A stretch of DNA of 64,000 nucleotides, taken from Pseudomonas sp. M30-35 (GTDB lineage Bacteria > Pseudomonadota > Gammaproteobacteria > Pseudomonadales > Pseudomonadaceae). Location: the NCBI RefSeq assembly GCF_002163625.1, contig NZ_CP020892.1, positions 992,001 through 1,056,000 of the forward strand. Direction: 5' to 3'. A program made the translations under genes and the position numbers. This document shows positions 9,014-17,392 of the stretch, in pieces. Numbering within the stretch: position 1 is the first letter of the stretch; each line of letters begins with the position of its first letter. Below the pieces are notes generated by a model. That model searched no databases and had not been told where the DNA came from. It saw only the letters and a program-made list of their open reading frames with translations.

Positions 9014-10386
9014 GCGGATTTAAGCCGTATCCGGCGTATAAGGATTCTGGGGTGGAGTGGTTGGGGGAAGTGCCGGAGGGGTGGACGGTAATTGCCTTAA
9101 AGTGGCTTTCTCCAGTGTTCAGAGGTGCGTCTCCGAGGCCTATTGATGACCCGGTTTATTTTGATGATGACGGTGAATTTGGCTGGGTCAGAATCGCGGA
9201 TGTAACTGCATCCCCTGATGGATATTTATACGAAACTACTCAGAAGCTTTCCGCTCTTGGATCTTCTTTAAGTGTAAAGCTTGAGCCGGGCGAACTGTTC
9301 TTGAGTATCGCGGGGTCTGTTGGTAAGCCATGTATTACTGCTATTAAGGCCTGCATTCATGATGGGTTCGTTTACTTCCCATGGTTATCTATTGACCAAC
9401 GCCTTTTGTATAGGGTCTTCGAGTCTGGCCTTTGCTTTGGCGGGCTGGGGAAAATGGGTACTCAGCTCAACTTAAATACCGACACTGTTGGTGGAATTTG
9501 TATCGCTGTCCCCCCTGCGGCTGAGTTGAGTAGGGCGCTCGCATTCCTCGACCACGAAACTGCCCGCATCGATGCACTGATCGAAGAGCAGCAGCGCCTG
9601 ATCGAACTGCTCAAGGAAAAGCGCCAAGCCGTTATCTCCCACGCCGTCACCAAAGGCCTCGACCCGACGGTACCGATGAAAGACTCTGGTGTGGAGTGGC
9701 TGGGCGAAGTGCCGGCGCATTGGGTTGTTGGTCCGCTGCGTTGGTATGCAACCATTCAGGGAGGCATCGCCAAAGGTAAAGATTACGAGGGTCGCGAGAC
9801 CGTTTCGCTACCTTATCTACGTGTTGCCAATGTGCAGAGCGGTTTCGTTGACCTCACCGAGGTCAAAGAAATCTCTGTGCTCGAATCTGAAATTGGGCGA
9901 TATAGCCTACGTTCAGGTGATGTACTGATGAATGAAGGCGGAGATAACGACAAGCTAGGACGTGGAACTGTATGGCAAGGGCAGATAGAACCTTGCCTTC
10001 ACCAAAATCACGTATTTGCTATTCGCCCGAATGATTTGCTCTCAGCAGAATGGTTGACCGCGTTTACGCAGTGCGATCAAGCACGCAGTTACTTTTTCTT
10101 GAACTCCAAGCAGAGCACTAACTTGGCCTCCATATCAGCAAGCAATGTCATGAGTCTTGCTTTACCAATTCCTTCAGTTGCTGAGCAAAAAGAGATTCTT
10201 TCAAGGTTGAATCAAAGCCGCGTAGCTCACGAAGAGCTGGTTAATCTAGCTACTTCAACCGTCGAATTTCTCAAAGAACGTCGCTCCGCCCTAATTTCCG
10301 CCGCCGTCACCGGCAAAATCGACGTACGCGGCTGGCAGCCACCGGCCAAAGCTCAAGCCCCCGAACTCGAACAAGAGGCCGTGTAA
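9010..10386 (+). CDS. hsdS: type I restriction-modification system, specificity subunit HsdS
   Basis: A 458-aa protein with two target recognition domains, each introduced by the same phrase (KDSGVEWLGEVPEGW at residue ~12 and KDSGVEWLGEVPAHW at ~223). Each is followed by a conserved helix (ALAFLDHETARIDALIEEQQ and LVNLATSTVEFLKERRSALI). This circularly repeated layout is standard for HsdS. The two recognition domains differ from each other and are more AT-rich than the conserved parts, as expected from domain exchange. The recognition sequence cannot be predicted. It overlaps the DUF1016 gene by 4 bp and is followed at once by the partial hsdR copy. Confidence 0.93.
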   Translation: MSGFKPYPAYKDSGVEWLGEVPEGWTVIALKWLSPVFRGASPRPIDDPVYFDDDGEFGWVRIADVTASPDGYLYETTQKLSALGSSLSVKLEPGELFLSIAGSVGKPCITAIKACIHDGFVYFPWLSIDQRLLYRVFESGLCFGGLGKMGTQLNLNTDTVGGICIAVPPAAELSRALAFLDHETARIDALIEEQQRLIELLKEKRQAVISHAVTKGLDPTVPMKDSGVEWLGEVPAHWVVGPLRWYATIQGGIAKGKDYEGRETVSLPYLRVANVQSGFVDLTEVKEISVLESEIGRYSLRSGDVLMNEGGDNDKLGRGTVWQGQIEPCLHQNHVFAIRPNDLLSAEWLTAFTQCDQARSYFFLNSKQSTNLASISASNVMSLALPIPSVAEQKEILSRLNQSRVAHEELVNLATSTVEFLKERRSALISAAVTGKIDVRGWQPPAKAQAPELEQEAV

Positions 10387-10546
10387 ATGGCGGACAGCAA
10401 GGAAGCACAGTTCCAGCAAGACATCATCGATGCACTATCGGCCCAAGGCTGGCTAGTCGGCACCGCCAGCGCTTACGACCGGCGCACGGCGCTGTATACC
10501 GAAGACTTTCTCGGCTACTTCAAAGAAGCTTGGCCGGAGCGCTGGG
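10387..10546 (+). repeat. direct repeat, copy 1 (hsdR 5' end)
   Basis: First copy of a ~160-bp direct repeat, about 95% identical to 11612-11771, offset by exactly 1225 bp. The two copies bracket the RhuM/Fic gene. Recombination between them would delete 1225 bp and rejoin hsdS directly to hsdR. Confidence 0.9.
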
Positions 10547-10560
10547 GGCCGTTGTTATGA
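10387..10560 (+). pseudogene. truncated duplicate of the hsdR 5' end (57 codons)
   Basis: The frame begins ATG GCG GAC one base after the hsdS stop and encodes MADSKEAQFQQDIIDALSAQ..., identical to intact HsdR through residue 53 except three positions. It then diverges (ERWGPLL) and stops with TGA at 10558-10560. That TGA overlaps the ATG of the next gene (ATGA). At DNA level 10387-10546 matches 11612-11771 with about 8 mismatches in 160 bp. It is too short for restriction activity but may act as a leader frame coupling translation of rhuM-fic to hsdS. Confidence 0.85.
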
Positions 10561-11567
10561 AGCAACCCATGGGCCAGCAGCAGATTCAGCTTTTCACCTC
10601 AGCCGACGGCCAGGCACAGCTGCATGTTGCGCTGGAGCATGACACGGTTTGGTTGAGTCAGGCGCAAATGGGCCAGTTGTTCGACACCACGCCCGAAAAC
10701 GTACTCATGCACCTGAAAAATATCTTCAAGGATGAGGAATTGGCCGAACAGGCAACCACTAAGGATTTCTTAGTGGTTCGCCAGGAAGGTGCCAGGCAGG
10801 TACGTCGGCGCATCAAGCATTACAGCCTCGATGCCATTATTTCAGTGGGTTACCGCGTGAGCTCCAAGCGCGCTACCCAGTTCCGCCAGTGGGCCACCGG
10901 GGTGTTGAAAGCGCATTTAGTCGATGGCTACAGCCTCAACCAGCGCCGTCTGGCGGAGCGCGGTATCGAGTTTGAACAGGCAGTGAGTCTGCTGTCGCGC
11001 ACACTGGCCAATCAACAACTGGTCAATGCCCAAGGCCAAGCCGTGGTGCAGGTGATCAGTGACTATGCCCGCAGTTGGAGCTTGTTGCAGGGCTATGATG
11101 AGCAAAGTCTGGAGCAACAGAGTACGGCCCAGACCAACATGCGTGCCCTGGCGTTGGAGGATGTGCTGGCGGCAATCGCACAACTGAAGGCCACGTTGAT
11201 AGCCAAGGGCGAAGCGACCGAGCTGTTCGGCCAATTGCGTGGAGAGGGGCTGGCTTCGGCCATTGCTACCATCGAGCAAGGGTTTGCCGATGAATGGTTT
11301 TATCCTAACGTGGCCAGCCGGGCAGCGCACCTGTTGTATTTCGTGATCAAGAATCACCCACTGGCCGATGGCAACAAGCGCAGTGGTTCGTTTCTGTTTC
11401 TCTGGTATTTGCAGTTGAACCAACACCTGTTGGCGAGGCCCGTGGCGCAATTGATCAACGACAACACGCTGGTGGCTCTGGCCTTGTTGTTGGCCGAGAG
11501 TCTGCCTGAGCAGAAGGAATTAATGGTGCGACTGATTGAACACTTTGTGCTGCTAAAACCGCTGTAA
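10557..11567 (+). CDS. RhuM-family protein with C-terminal Fic domain
   Basis: A 336-aa protein (start ATG 10557). The N-terminal half matches the RhuM/virulence-RhuM family (DTVWLSQAQMGQLFDTTPEN, YSLDAIISVGYRVSSKRATQFRQWA, VDGYSLNQRRL). The C-terminal ~130 residues form a Fic/Doc-like domain with the motif HPLADGNKRSG (H267), matching the Fic consensus HPFxxGNGR except N-K-R in place of N-G-R. Fic domains usually transfer AMP or other phosphoryl groups to proteins; Doc-type members phosphorylate EF-Tu. RhuM-Fic genes are commonly found inside type I restriction loci, but their function there is unknown. The start overlaps the stop of the truncated hsdR copy. Confidence 0.88.
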   Translation: MKQPMGQQQIQLFTSADGQAQLHVALEHDTVWLSQAQMGQLFDTTPENVLMHLKNIFKDEELAEQATTKDFLVVRQEGARQVRRRIKHYSLDAIISVGYRVSSKRATQFRQWATGVLKAHLVDGYSLNQRRLAERGIEFEQAVSLLSRTLANQQLVNAQGQAVVQVISDYARSWSLLQGYDEQSLEQQSTAQTNMRALALEDVLAAIAQLKATLIAKGEATELFGQLRGEGLASAIATIEQGFADEWFYPNVASRAAHLLYFVIKNHPLADGNKRSGSFLFLWYLQLNQHLLARPVAQLINDNTLVALALLLAESLPEQKELMVRLIEHFVLLKPL

Positions 11568-11611
11568 AAACAACTAAAACTAACAAACTGCCGAGCAAGG
11601 AGCAGAGCGTT

Positions 11612-11771
11612 ATGGCGGATAGCCGGGAAATACAGTTCCAGCAGGACATCATCGATGCACTATCGGCCCAAGGTTGGCTAGTCGGCACCGCCAGCGCTTA
11701 CGACCGGCACACGGCGCTGTATACCGAAGACTTTCTCGGCTACTTCAAAGAAGCTTGGCCGGAGCGCTGGG
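11612..11771 (+). repeat. direct repeat, copy 2 (start of intact hsdR)
   Basis: Second copy of the repeat at 10387-10546. Here it is the genuine 5' end of hsdR. Sequence upstream of the ATG differs between copies (copy 1 abuts the hsdS stop; copy 2 has AAGGAGCAGAGCGTT), so the duplication begins exactly at or very near the start codon. Confidence 0.9.
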
Positions 11772-14700
11772 ATAAGTTCGCCAAAGCCAATCCGAACGAT
11801 CCGGAAGGCGTGCTGGTGCAAAAACTGGTACGCGAGCTGGAGCAGAGCGGCACGCTCGATGTGCTGCGCCACGGCTTTAAGCTCCCGGCGGTCAAGGTTG
11901 AGCTGTGCAGTTTTAAGCCAGACCACGGTATGAACCCGGACACGCTCAAACGCTATCAATGCAACCGCCTTCGTGTGGTACCTGAGGTGTCTTATTCACC
12001 CCATGCGCGGGACAAGGCCAGCGGGGGGCAGAGTTATAACCCTCGGTTGGATCTGGTGCTGTTCGTCAATGGTATCCCCACCGCGACGCTGGAGTTGAAA
12101 AGCGAGTTCAAGCAATCGGTAGAAAACGCCAAGCGCCAATACCGCGACGACCGTCCGGTAAAAGACCCGCTTACGCGCAAGCCAGAACCGTTGCTGACCT
12201 TCAAGCGCGGCGCGTTGGTGCATTTTGCGGTTGGCCAGAATGAAGTGGCGATGACCACCAAACTGGCAGGTAAAGATACTTTCTTCCTGCCCTTTAACCT
12301 AGGCAGCGAAGAGGGCGGCGCGGGCAATCCGATGCCAGCCGACGACAGCCAATATGCCACCAGTTATTTGTGGCAACGGCTGTTTCAACCCGATGCGTGG
12401 CTCAAGGTGCTGGGGCGCTTCTTGCACCTAGAGAAGAAAACCAGCGAGGCCTTTGACGGCACACAAGTCACTAAAGAAACCATGATCTTCCCGCGTTATC
12501 ACCAGTGGGAAGTGGTCAATAAACTGATCGACACCACTCGCACTGAAGGGCCGGGCAAGCGTTACTTGATTCAACACAGCGCCGGCTCGGGCAAGTCAAA
12601 TTCCATCGCGTGGTCTGCTCATCAGCTTTCTTCGCTGTATGACGATGCCGGGCAGCGGCTGTTCAACTCGGTGATCGTGGTAACCGACCGCACAGTACTC
12701 GACAGCCAACTGCAGAAAACCATCTACCAGTTCGAACATGCCCAAGGCGTGGTCAAACCAATCACCCGTGATGTCGGCAATCAGAGTAAATCTGAACAGC
12801 TTGCTGAGGCCTTGGCCGAACAGACGCGCATTATCATCGTTACCATCCAGACCTTCCCGGCACTGTTCGATGCGCTGGATAAATACCCCAAACTCGCCAG
12901 TGGCCGTTACGCGGTTATCGCTGATGAGGCGCACTCGTCACAAACCGGCTCATCGGCCAGCAAGTTGAAAAGCATCCTCGGCAGTGACGTGTTGGAAGGC
13001 GAGGAAATCAGCGCCGAAGAGCTACTAGACGCCGCGGTGCAAGCGCGCCAACCGAATGAGCGAATCAGTTACTACGCCTTTACTGCAACGCCTAAAGCCA
13101 AGACGCTGGAGCTGTTCGGCCGCCCGGCTGATCCATCTATCCCTGCCAGCTCAAGCAACAAACCAGAGGCGTTTCACCTGTATTCCATGCGTCAGGCCAT
13201 CGAAGAAGGTTTTATCCTTGATGTGCTGCGCAACTACACCACTTACAGCACCGCTTGGAAGATCGCCCACCCGGATGGCGAAGACGATGAGGTCGACAGC
13301 AAGAAAGCGCGCATGAAGCTGGCGCGTTGGGTGCGGCTGCATCCGTACAACATCAACCAGAAAGTTGAAGTCATCGTGGAGCATTTCCGCGCCAATATCC
13401 GCCACCTGTTGAACGGCCAAGCCAAGGCCATGGTGGTGACCAGCAGCCGACAGGAAGCGGTGCGTTACCAGTTGGCGATGAAGGCATATGTGCAGCAAAT
13501 GGGTTATGGCGATGTGCACCCGCTGGTGGCGTTCTCCGGCAGTGTGTTGCCAGATGAGGTGATCCCCGAGGAAGTAACAGAAAACAGCAGCCTGCTCAAC
13601 GCTGGCCTGAATGGCCGAGACTTGGCTGCTGCGTTCGACACGCAAGACTTCAATGTGATGATCGCAGCCAATAAATACCAGACCGGGTTTGATCAGCCCA
13701 AACTGTGCGCCATGTATGTGGATAAGAAACTGCAAGGTGTGGACTGCGTGCAAACGCTGTCACGGCTGAACCGCACCTTCCCGGCCAAAGAAACCTTCAT
13801 CCTCGACTTCTTCAACGAACCGCAAGACATTCTCGACGCCTTCTTGCCGTATTACACCAAGGCCGAGCTGAACGATGTGACTGATCCGCAGATCATCTAT
13901 GACCTGCAGAAAACCCTGGATGCCGAGGGCATCTATTACTGGACCGAAGTCGAGGCATTCGCCTTGGCCTTCTTTGACCCTAAAGCAACGGCCAGCAAAC
14001 TCAGTTACTACTGCGCACCTGCCAAAGAGCGCTTTGCCAAGCGTTATGCGTTTAGCCAAGAGGCCCGCCAACACGCGCTGGACTTCAAGCGCACCGCAGA
14101 AGCTAACGGCGACAGCGCAGGCCTTAAAAAAGCCGAACACGCACTGAAAGAAGCAGGCGAGCAGGTTGATCAACTCGATCTGTTCCGCAAAAACCTGCAA
14201 AGCTTTGTGCGCCTGTACGAGTTCCTCTCGCAGATCGTGCCGTATGAAGATCCAGAGTTGGAGCAACTTTGTGTATACGCCAAGCACCTGTATCCGCTGC
14301 TGCGTATTGATCGCCTGCAAGAAGACGATGTGGATGTGGGCGAGCTGCAATTAACTCACTATCGCCTGAGCAAGCGCGCCGAACATCAACTGCGCCTCAG
14401 CGAAGACCCCGGCGAGTACGGCCTTGACCCGGCCACAGCGGTCGGCAGCGGCAAAGCGCATGACCCGGAGAAGAAACGCCTCTCGGAAATCATCGATGCG
14501 CTGAACGATATTTTTGGTGCCGAGGTCAGTGATGACGATCAGTTGCAGTTTCTCACTGGCATCGCCCAGCGCATTAGCCGGCAAGAGGATGTAATGGCTC
14601 AGGTAAACAGCCACTCGGTCGAGCAGGTAATGCATGGCTTGTTCCCTAAACGGGTGGTGGACACCGTGCTGGATGCGATGACCGACAACGAAAAGATGTC

Positions 14701-14809
14701 GCTAGAGGTGCTGGACAATGAAACCAAGAGCCGGGCATTTGCGTTGGCGATTTTGAAGTTGATTAAGTCGGCATCTGGTTTTGATACAAATTTACAGCGC
14801 GACGCGTGA
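11612..14809 (+). CDS. hsdR: type I restriction-modification system, endonuclease/translocase subunit HsdR
   Basis: A 1065-aa protein. The N-terminal PD-(D/E)xK nuclease has D147 (NPRLDLVLF) and E161-L-K163 (ATLELKSEF). The SF2 motor follows, with Walker A in SAGSGKSNS (K328), DEAH at D438 (IADEAHSSQTG), YYAFTATPKAKTLELF, and the later helicase motifs (VMIAANKYQTGFDQP, LSRLNRTFP). The C-terminal helical region ends normally. It translocates DNA and cleaves unmodified DNA in complex with HsdM and HsdS. It is separated from rhuM-fic by 44 bp that carry its own SD (AAGGAG). The locus appears functional: all three subunits are full length. Confidence 0.95.
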   Translation: MADSREIQFQQDIIDALSAQGWLVGTASAYDRHTALYTEDFLGYFKEAWPERWDKFAKANPNDPEGVLVQKLVRELEQSGTLDVLRHGFKLPAVKVELCSFKPDHGMNPDTLKRYQCNRLRVVPEVSYSPHARDKASGGQSYNPRLDLVLFVNGIPTATLELKSEFKQSVENAKRQYRDDRPVKDPLTRKPEPLLTFKRGALVHFAVGQNEVAMTTKLAGKDTFFLPFNLGSEEGGAGNPMPADDSQYATSYLWQRLFQPDAWLKVLGRFLHLEKKTSEAFDGTQVTKETMIFPRYHQWEVVNKLIDTTRTEGPGKRYLIQHSAGSGKSNSIAWSAHQLSSLYDDAGQRLFNSVIVVTDRTVLDSQLQKTIYQFEHAQGVVKPITRDVGNQSKSEQLAEALAEQTRIIIVTIQTFPALFDALDKYPKLASGRYAVIADEAHSSQTGSSASKLKSILGSDVLEGEEISAEELLDAAVQARQPNERISYYAFTATPKAKTLELFGRPADPSIPASSSNKPEAFHLYSMRQAIEEGFILDVLRNYTTYSTAWKIAHPDGEDDEVDSKKARMKLARWVRLHPYNINQKVEVIVEHFRANIRHLLNGQAKAMVVTSSRQEAVRYQLAMKAYVQQMGYGDVHPLVAFSGSVLPDEVIPEEVTENSSLLNAGLNGRDLAAAFDTQDFNVMIAANKYQTGFDQPKLCAMYVDKKLQGVDCVQTLSRLNRTFPAKETFILDFFNEPQDILDAFLPYYTKAELNDVTDPQIIYDLQKTLDAEGIYYWTEVEAFALAFFDPKATASKLSYYCAPAKERFAKRYAFSQEARQHALDFKRTAEANGDSAGLKKAEHALKEAGEQVDQLDLFRKNLQSFVRLYEFLSQIVPYEDPELEQLCVYAKHLYPLLRIDRLQEDDVDVGELQLTHYRLSKRAEHQLRLSEDPGEYGLDPATAVGSGKAHDPEKKRLSEIIDALNDIFGAEVSDDDQLQFLTGIAQRISRQEDVMAQVNSHSVEQVMHGLFPKRVVDTVLDAMTDNEKMSLEVLDNETKSRAFALAILKLIKSASGFDTNLQRDA

Positions 14810-14837
14810 CTGCTAGCCATACGGATAGGGAATAAAG

Positions 14838-15749
14838 ATGGCGATTCCGGATTTTCAAAGTGTAATGCGCCCCGTACTTGCAACTGTGCAGAGCGGGGCG
14901 CCTCTGCCGCTTAACGAGTTGCGAGAACGTGTGGCTGATCAGTTCCAGCTGACTGACGAAGAGCGCAAGGAGCGCCTGCCTTCCGGGCAGCAGACGGTGA
15001 TGAATAACCGTGTCGGTTGGGCGCGTACTTACCTGAATAAAGCAGGTCTGCTGACGATACCAAGCAAGGGCATGGTGCAGATCACCGCGCGAGGGCTGGA
15101 CGCTTTAGCCAATGGCCCCGAGCGCATTACTGTAAGCTGGTTGAAGCAGTTTCCTGAGTTCGCGGATTTTCATACCGCTAAACCCCAGGCAGCTGATGTA
15201 CCGCCGATGGTTGAGCTTGATAGCGCTGAGACCACACCAGACGAGCAGTTGGCCGAGGCGCATCAGGCGCTGTTGCAGTCGCTGGTTGACGAGTTGTTGG
15301 TTCAGGTTCGAGCCGCGACACCGAGTTTCTTTGAGCAGTTGGTGGTCGATTTAATGATCGCCATGGGCTATGGCGGCTCCCGCAAGGAAGCTGGTAAAGC
15401 AACTCAGGCAACCAACGACGATGGGATCGACGGGATCATCAAGGAAGATAAGCTTGGCCTCGACGTAATTTATCTGCAGGCCAAGCGCTGGACTAACACG
15501 GTGCATCGCCCGGAAATCGACAAATTTATTGGCGCGTTAACCCGCCAACGCGCGCGCAAGGGCGTGTTTATCACCACCTCTGATTTTTCCCAAGGCGCCC
15601 GTGATGCTGCTCTGAGTTTAGATATCAAAGTGGTCTTGGTTGATGGTGTGGAGCTGGCGAGCTTGATGGTAGAAAACAATCTTGGGGTGAGCGTTAAGCA
15701 GGTCTACCAAGTGAAGCAGATCGACAGTGATTACTTTGCTGGGGAGTAA
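14838..15749 (+). CDS. Mrr-type restriction endonuclease
   Basis: A 303-aa protein with an N-terminal winged-helix Mrr_N domain (residues ~1-100, including GQQTVMNNRVGWARTYLNKA) and a C-terminal Mrr catalytic domain. The latter shows FFEQLVVDLMIAMGYGG, DDGIDG (D198) and LQAKRW (Q214-x-K216), the D-QxK variant of the PD-(D/E)xK core used by Mrr nucleases, then GVFITTSDFSQGA. Mrr enzymes cut modified, usually methylated, DNA. It starts 28 bp after hsdR, probably in the same transcript. Together they could restrict both unmodified and foreign-modified DNA. Confidence 0.92.
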   Translation: MAIPDFQSVMRPVLATVQSGAPLPLNELRERVADQFQLTDEERKERLPSGQQTVMNNRVGWARTYLNKAGLLTIPSKGMVQITARGLDALANGPERITVSWLKQFPEFADFHTAKPQAADVPPMVELDSAETTPDEQLAEAHQALLQSLVDELLVQVRAATPSFFEQLVVDLMIAMGYGGSRKEAGKATQATNDDGIDGIIKEDKLGLDVIYLQAKRWTNTVHRPEIDKFIGALTRQRARKGVFITTSDFSQGARDAALSLDIKVVLVDGVELASLMVENNLGVSVKQVYQVKQIDSDYFAGE

Positions 15750-16104
15750 TTGTAGTGGTCAACTAATCCCGGACGCGGTTTTAAGTAGTTCTTCTGCGGT
15801 TGCCGGAGCCATCCCATCGTTAAATTGATGAGGACTGATTACCTTACGAACGATGTCAATGAATGGGCGGTCGAGACTATGAACAATCCTAAATACCCAT
15901 TGGAACTGTTTTTGTGTGTGGTTACTGTGAGTCTGGAAACCATGAAAATTGTAGAAGCTTTGCCTCCGCTAGATATTTAAATTAGATTCGCCTCTTAAAC
16001 GGCTCGTTTTCTTGCCAGAGGAAACGAGCCAGTTGGTTCGGCGTCATTCAGAAGGCGCTTACAGAGCATGGCTTTATGGTGTTAATAAATCATGGAGGAA
16101 GAAA
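15750..16104. other. 355-bp intergenic region with a possible decayed antisense frame
   Basis: No intact gene. On the minus strand a frame without a start codon is open from 15968 to a TGA at 15759-15761, about 68 codons. It contains KQFQWVFRIVHSLD, faintly reminiscent of some transposase C-termini. The identification is weak. The strong SD GGAGGAA at 16094-16100 belongs to the gene that starts at 16105. Confidence 0.35.
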
Positions 16105-16800
16105 ATGCCTCAGCCAGTTGAGAGAACAATTCAGGTATTGGAAGAGCTAAGCCGCTGTGAGCCGCGAAAAATACAGCGAACGAGTTTAGAAAGAAAGGCG
16201 CAATGGGTAGCTAATTGGTGCCTTGCCTGTTCTTTCGTTTTTCTTATTATTAGCGGAGGATTTGTCTTTTTTTATGATGTTAGGCCTCCTTCTGTATATG
16301 CAAAGATATTTGTATTGCTGATGAGCTCTACCTCAATGCTGTTGGCTATTATTACATTGATTGCGCCAATGGTAGCCTCTTTGTTACTTGCTTTTCGGTG
16401 GAAAAAATTAGCATTTGAAGGGTTGTGTGATGATATTCGTCATGAGCAGGCGATGGCTGATCGCTTAGCTAGTTATGAGGCTGCCGCTCTCAAAGATGCG
16501 CATTTTTGGTTGAGCCGAAAAGTTAGGCGTATAAGTGAGCGGACGGGGCGTTTTTTTGGCGAGAAGACTGCCGCAATAGGTTTATTGGCTACTGTGTATT
16601 CATTTACTGCTGAGTTTGGTGGTTTCGAATGGGTTTCCCGAACTATGAGTGCAGGTCTTCAAGCTGGTAACGTAGGCAATACTATATTGTTAGGTGTAGG
16701 TGCGTTCTTGTTTGGCATGTCTATTGGATCTATCCTGATGGGGTATGTTGCCTCCCGTTATCGGTATCAGATTGAAATAATTGAGTTGGTTGATAGGTAG
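16105..16800 (+). CDS. hypothetical inner-membrane protein, four predicted TM helices
   Basis: A 231-aa protein from ATG 16105, chosen because GGAGGAA lies 4 bp upstream. The frame extends back to a TTG at 16012 without support. Hydrophobic segments are CSFVFLIISGGFVFFY, FVLLMSSTSMLLAIITLIAP running on to SLLLAF, and two more near the C-terminus (IGLLATVYSFTAEF; ILLGVGAFLFGMSIGSILMG). A charged, helical loop of about 70 residues lies between the TM pairs. I do not recognise the family. Base use is AT-rich and unlike the core genes. Its place between the Mrr gene and an integrase remnant suggests island cargo, possibly defence-related, but that is inference from position only. Confidence 0.65.
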   Translation: MPQPVERTIQVLEELSRCEPRKIQRTSLERKAQWVANWCLACSFVFLIISGGFVFFYDVRPPSVYAKIFVLLMSSTSMLLAIITLIAPMVASLLLAFRWKKLAFEGLCDDIRHEQAMADRLASYEAAALKDAHFWLSRKVRRISERTGRFFGEKTAAIGLLATVYSFTAEFGGFEWVSRTMSAGLQAGNVGNTILLGVGAFLFGMSIGSILMGYVASRYRYQIEIIELVDR

Positions 16801-16983
16801 CGTTGAAATGAAGCTGCTTTGTCAGCTGATAATGCCGTGCCTGTCGTTTAGTGATTTTTGAGAGTTTTATATTTCGTGCGCATGCTAAGTGCTATTTCTT
16901 ATAATTTATAATCAGCGTTTTTGGGCATATCTTTGCTATTTCATAGTCAGGGTTATAGGTTGCGAGATTGTGAGCTGCAATCG

Positions 16984-17226
16984 TTAAGCCAGCTGCAACT
17001 CCACTGTGATTTTCCTTGCTTGGGCTAGAGACGGCTCAGGGTATGCATCAAGGCCCATATTGATGCGTTTCTTGGTTACAGGGTGGTAGTAGTTAAAATT
17101 CCATAGCTTAGAGCCATTAGTTCTCACTCGCATTTGAAGGCCGTCGCCATCAACCAGAACGCAATCCTTCTCTAAAGGCTTGGCGGTTCTGATCTTGAGT
17201 TCAGAAAGGCAGTAGCTTGAGCGCAC
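16984..17226 (-). pseudogene. truncated P4-type tyrosine integrase (arm-binding domain only)
   Basis: An 80-codon frame from GTG 17226 reading SELKIRTAKPLEKDCVLVDG, then GLQMRVRTNGSKLWNFNYYH and MGLDAYPEPSLAQARK. This is the N-terminal DUF4102 arm-type DNA-binding domain of P4-like integrases. It ends after KITVELQLA with no core-binding or catalytic domain, and the sequence further left shows no continuation. It points away from the ssrA 3' end repeat at 17393, 167 bp away, exactly where such integrases sit. It marks an older element integrated at the same site, and the restriction genes to the left may be its cargo. Confidence 0.82.
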
Positions 17227-17355
17227 ATTGGTATTCCAAAAATTAGCACTTGAAGGCTTGGAATGCCATCTGGAATACCAAAGGACATAGATCTTGCTGG
17301 ACGCTCGCGGACACTAATGGCGCTGAAAGCCCCGTATTTACTGGATTTCAGGCAC

Positions 17356-17380
17356 AAAAAAGGACGTCCGCGGACGCCCT
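17356..17380 (-). terminator. rho-independent terminator, minus strand
   Basis: Inverted repeat AGGACGTCC (17361-17369) and GGACGCCCT (17372-17380), one mismatch, followed on the minus strand by six T (A-run at 17356-17361). It lies just outside attL. Before the inovirus inserted it would have been immediately downstream of ssrA and would have terminated it. Confidence 0.75.
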
Positions 17381-17392
17381 TAGATGTATATT

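Noticed and set aside
13151..14350. Two ~200-codon minus-strand frames
   Set aside because: Antisense to hsdR, with Ile/Leu/His-rich random composition.
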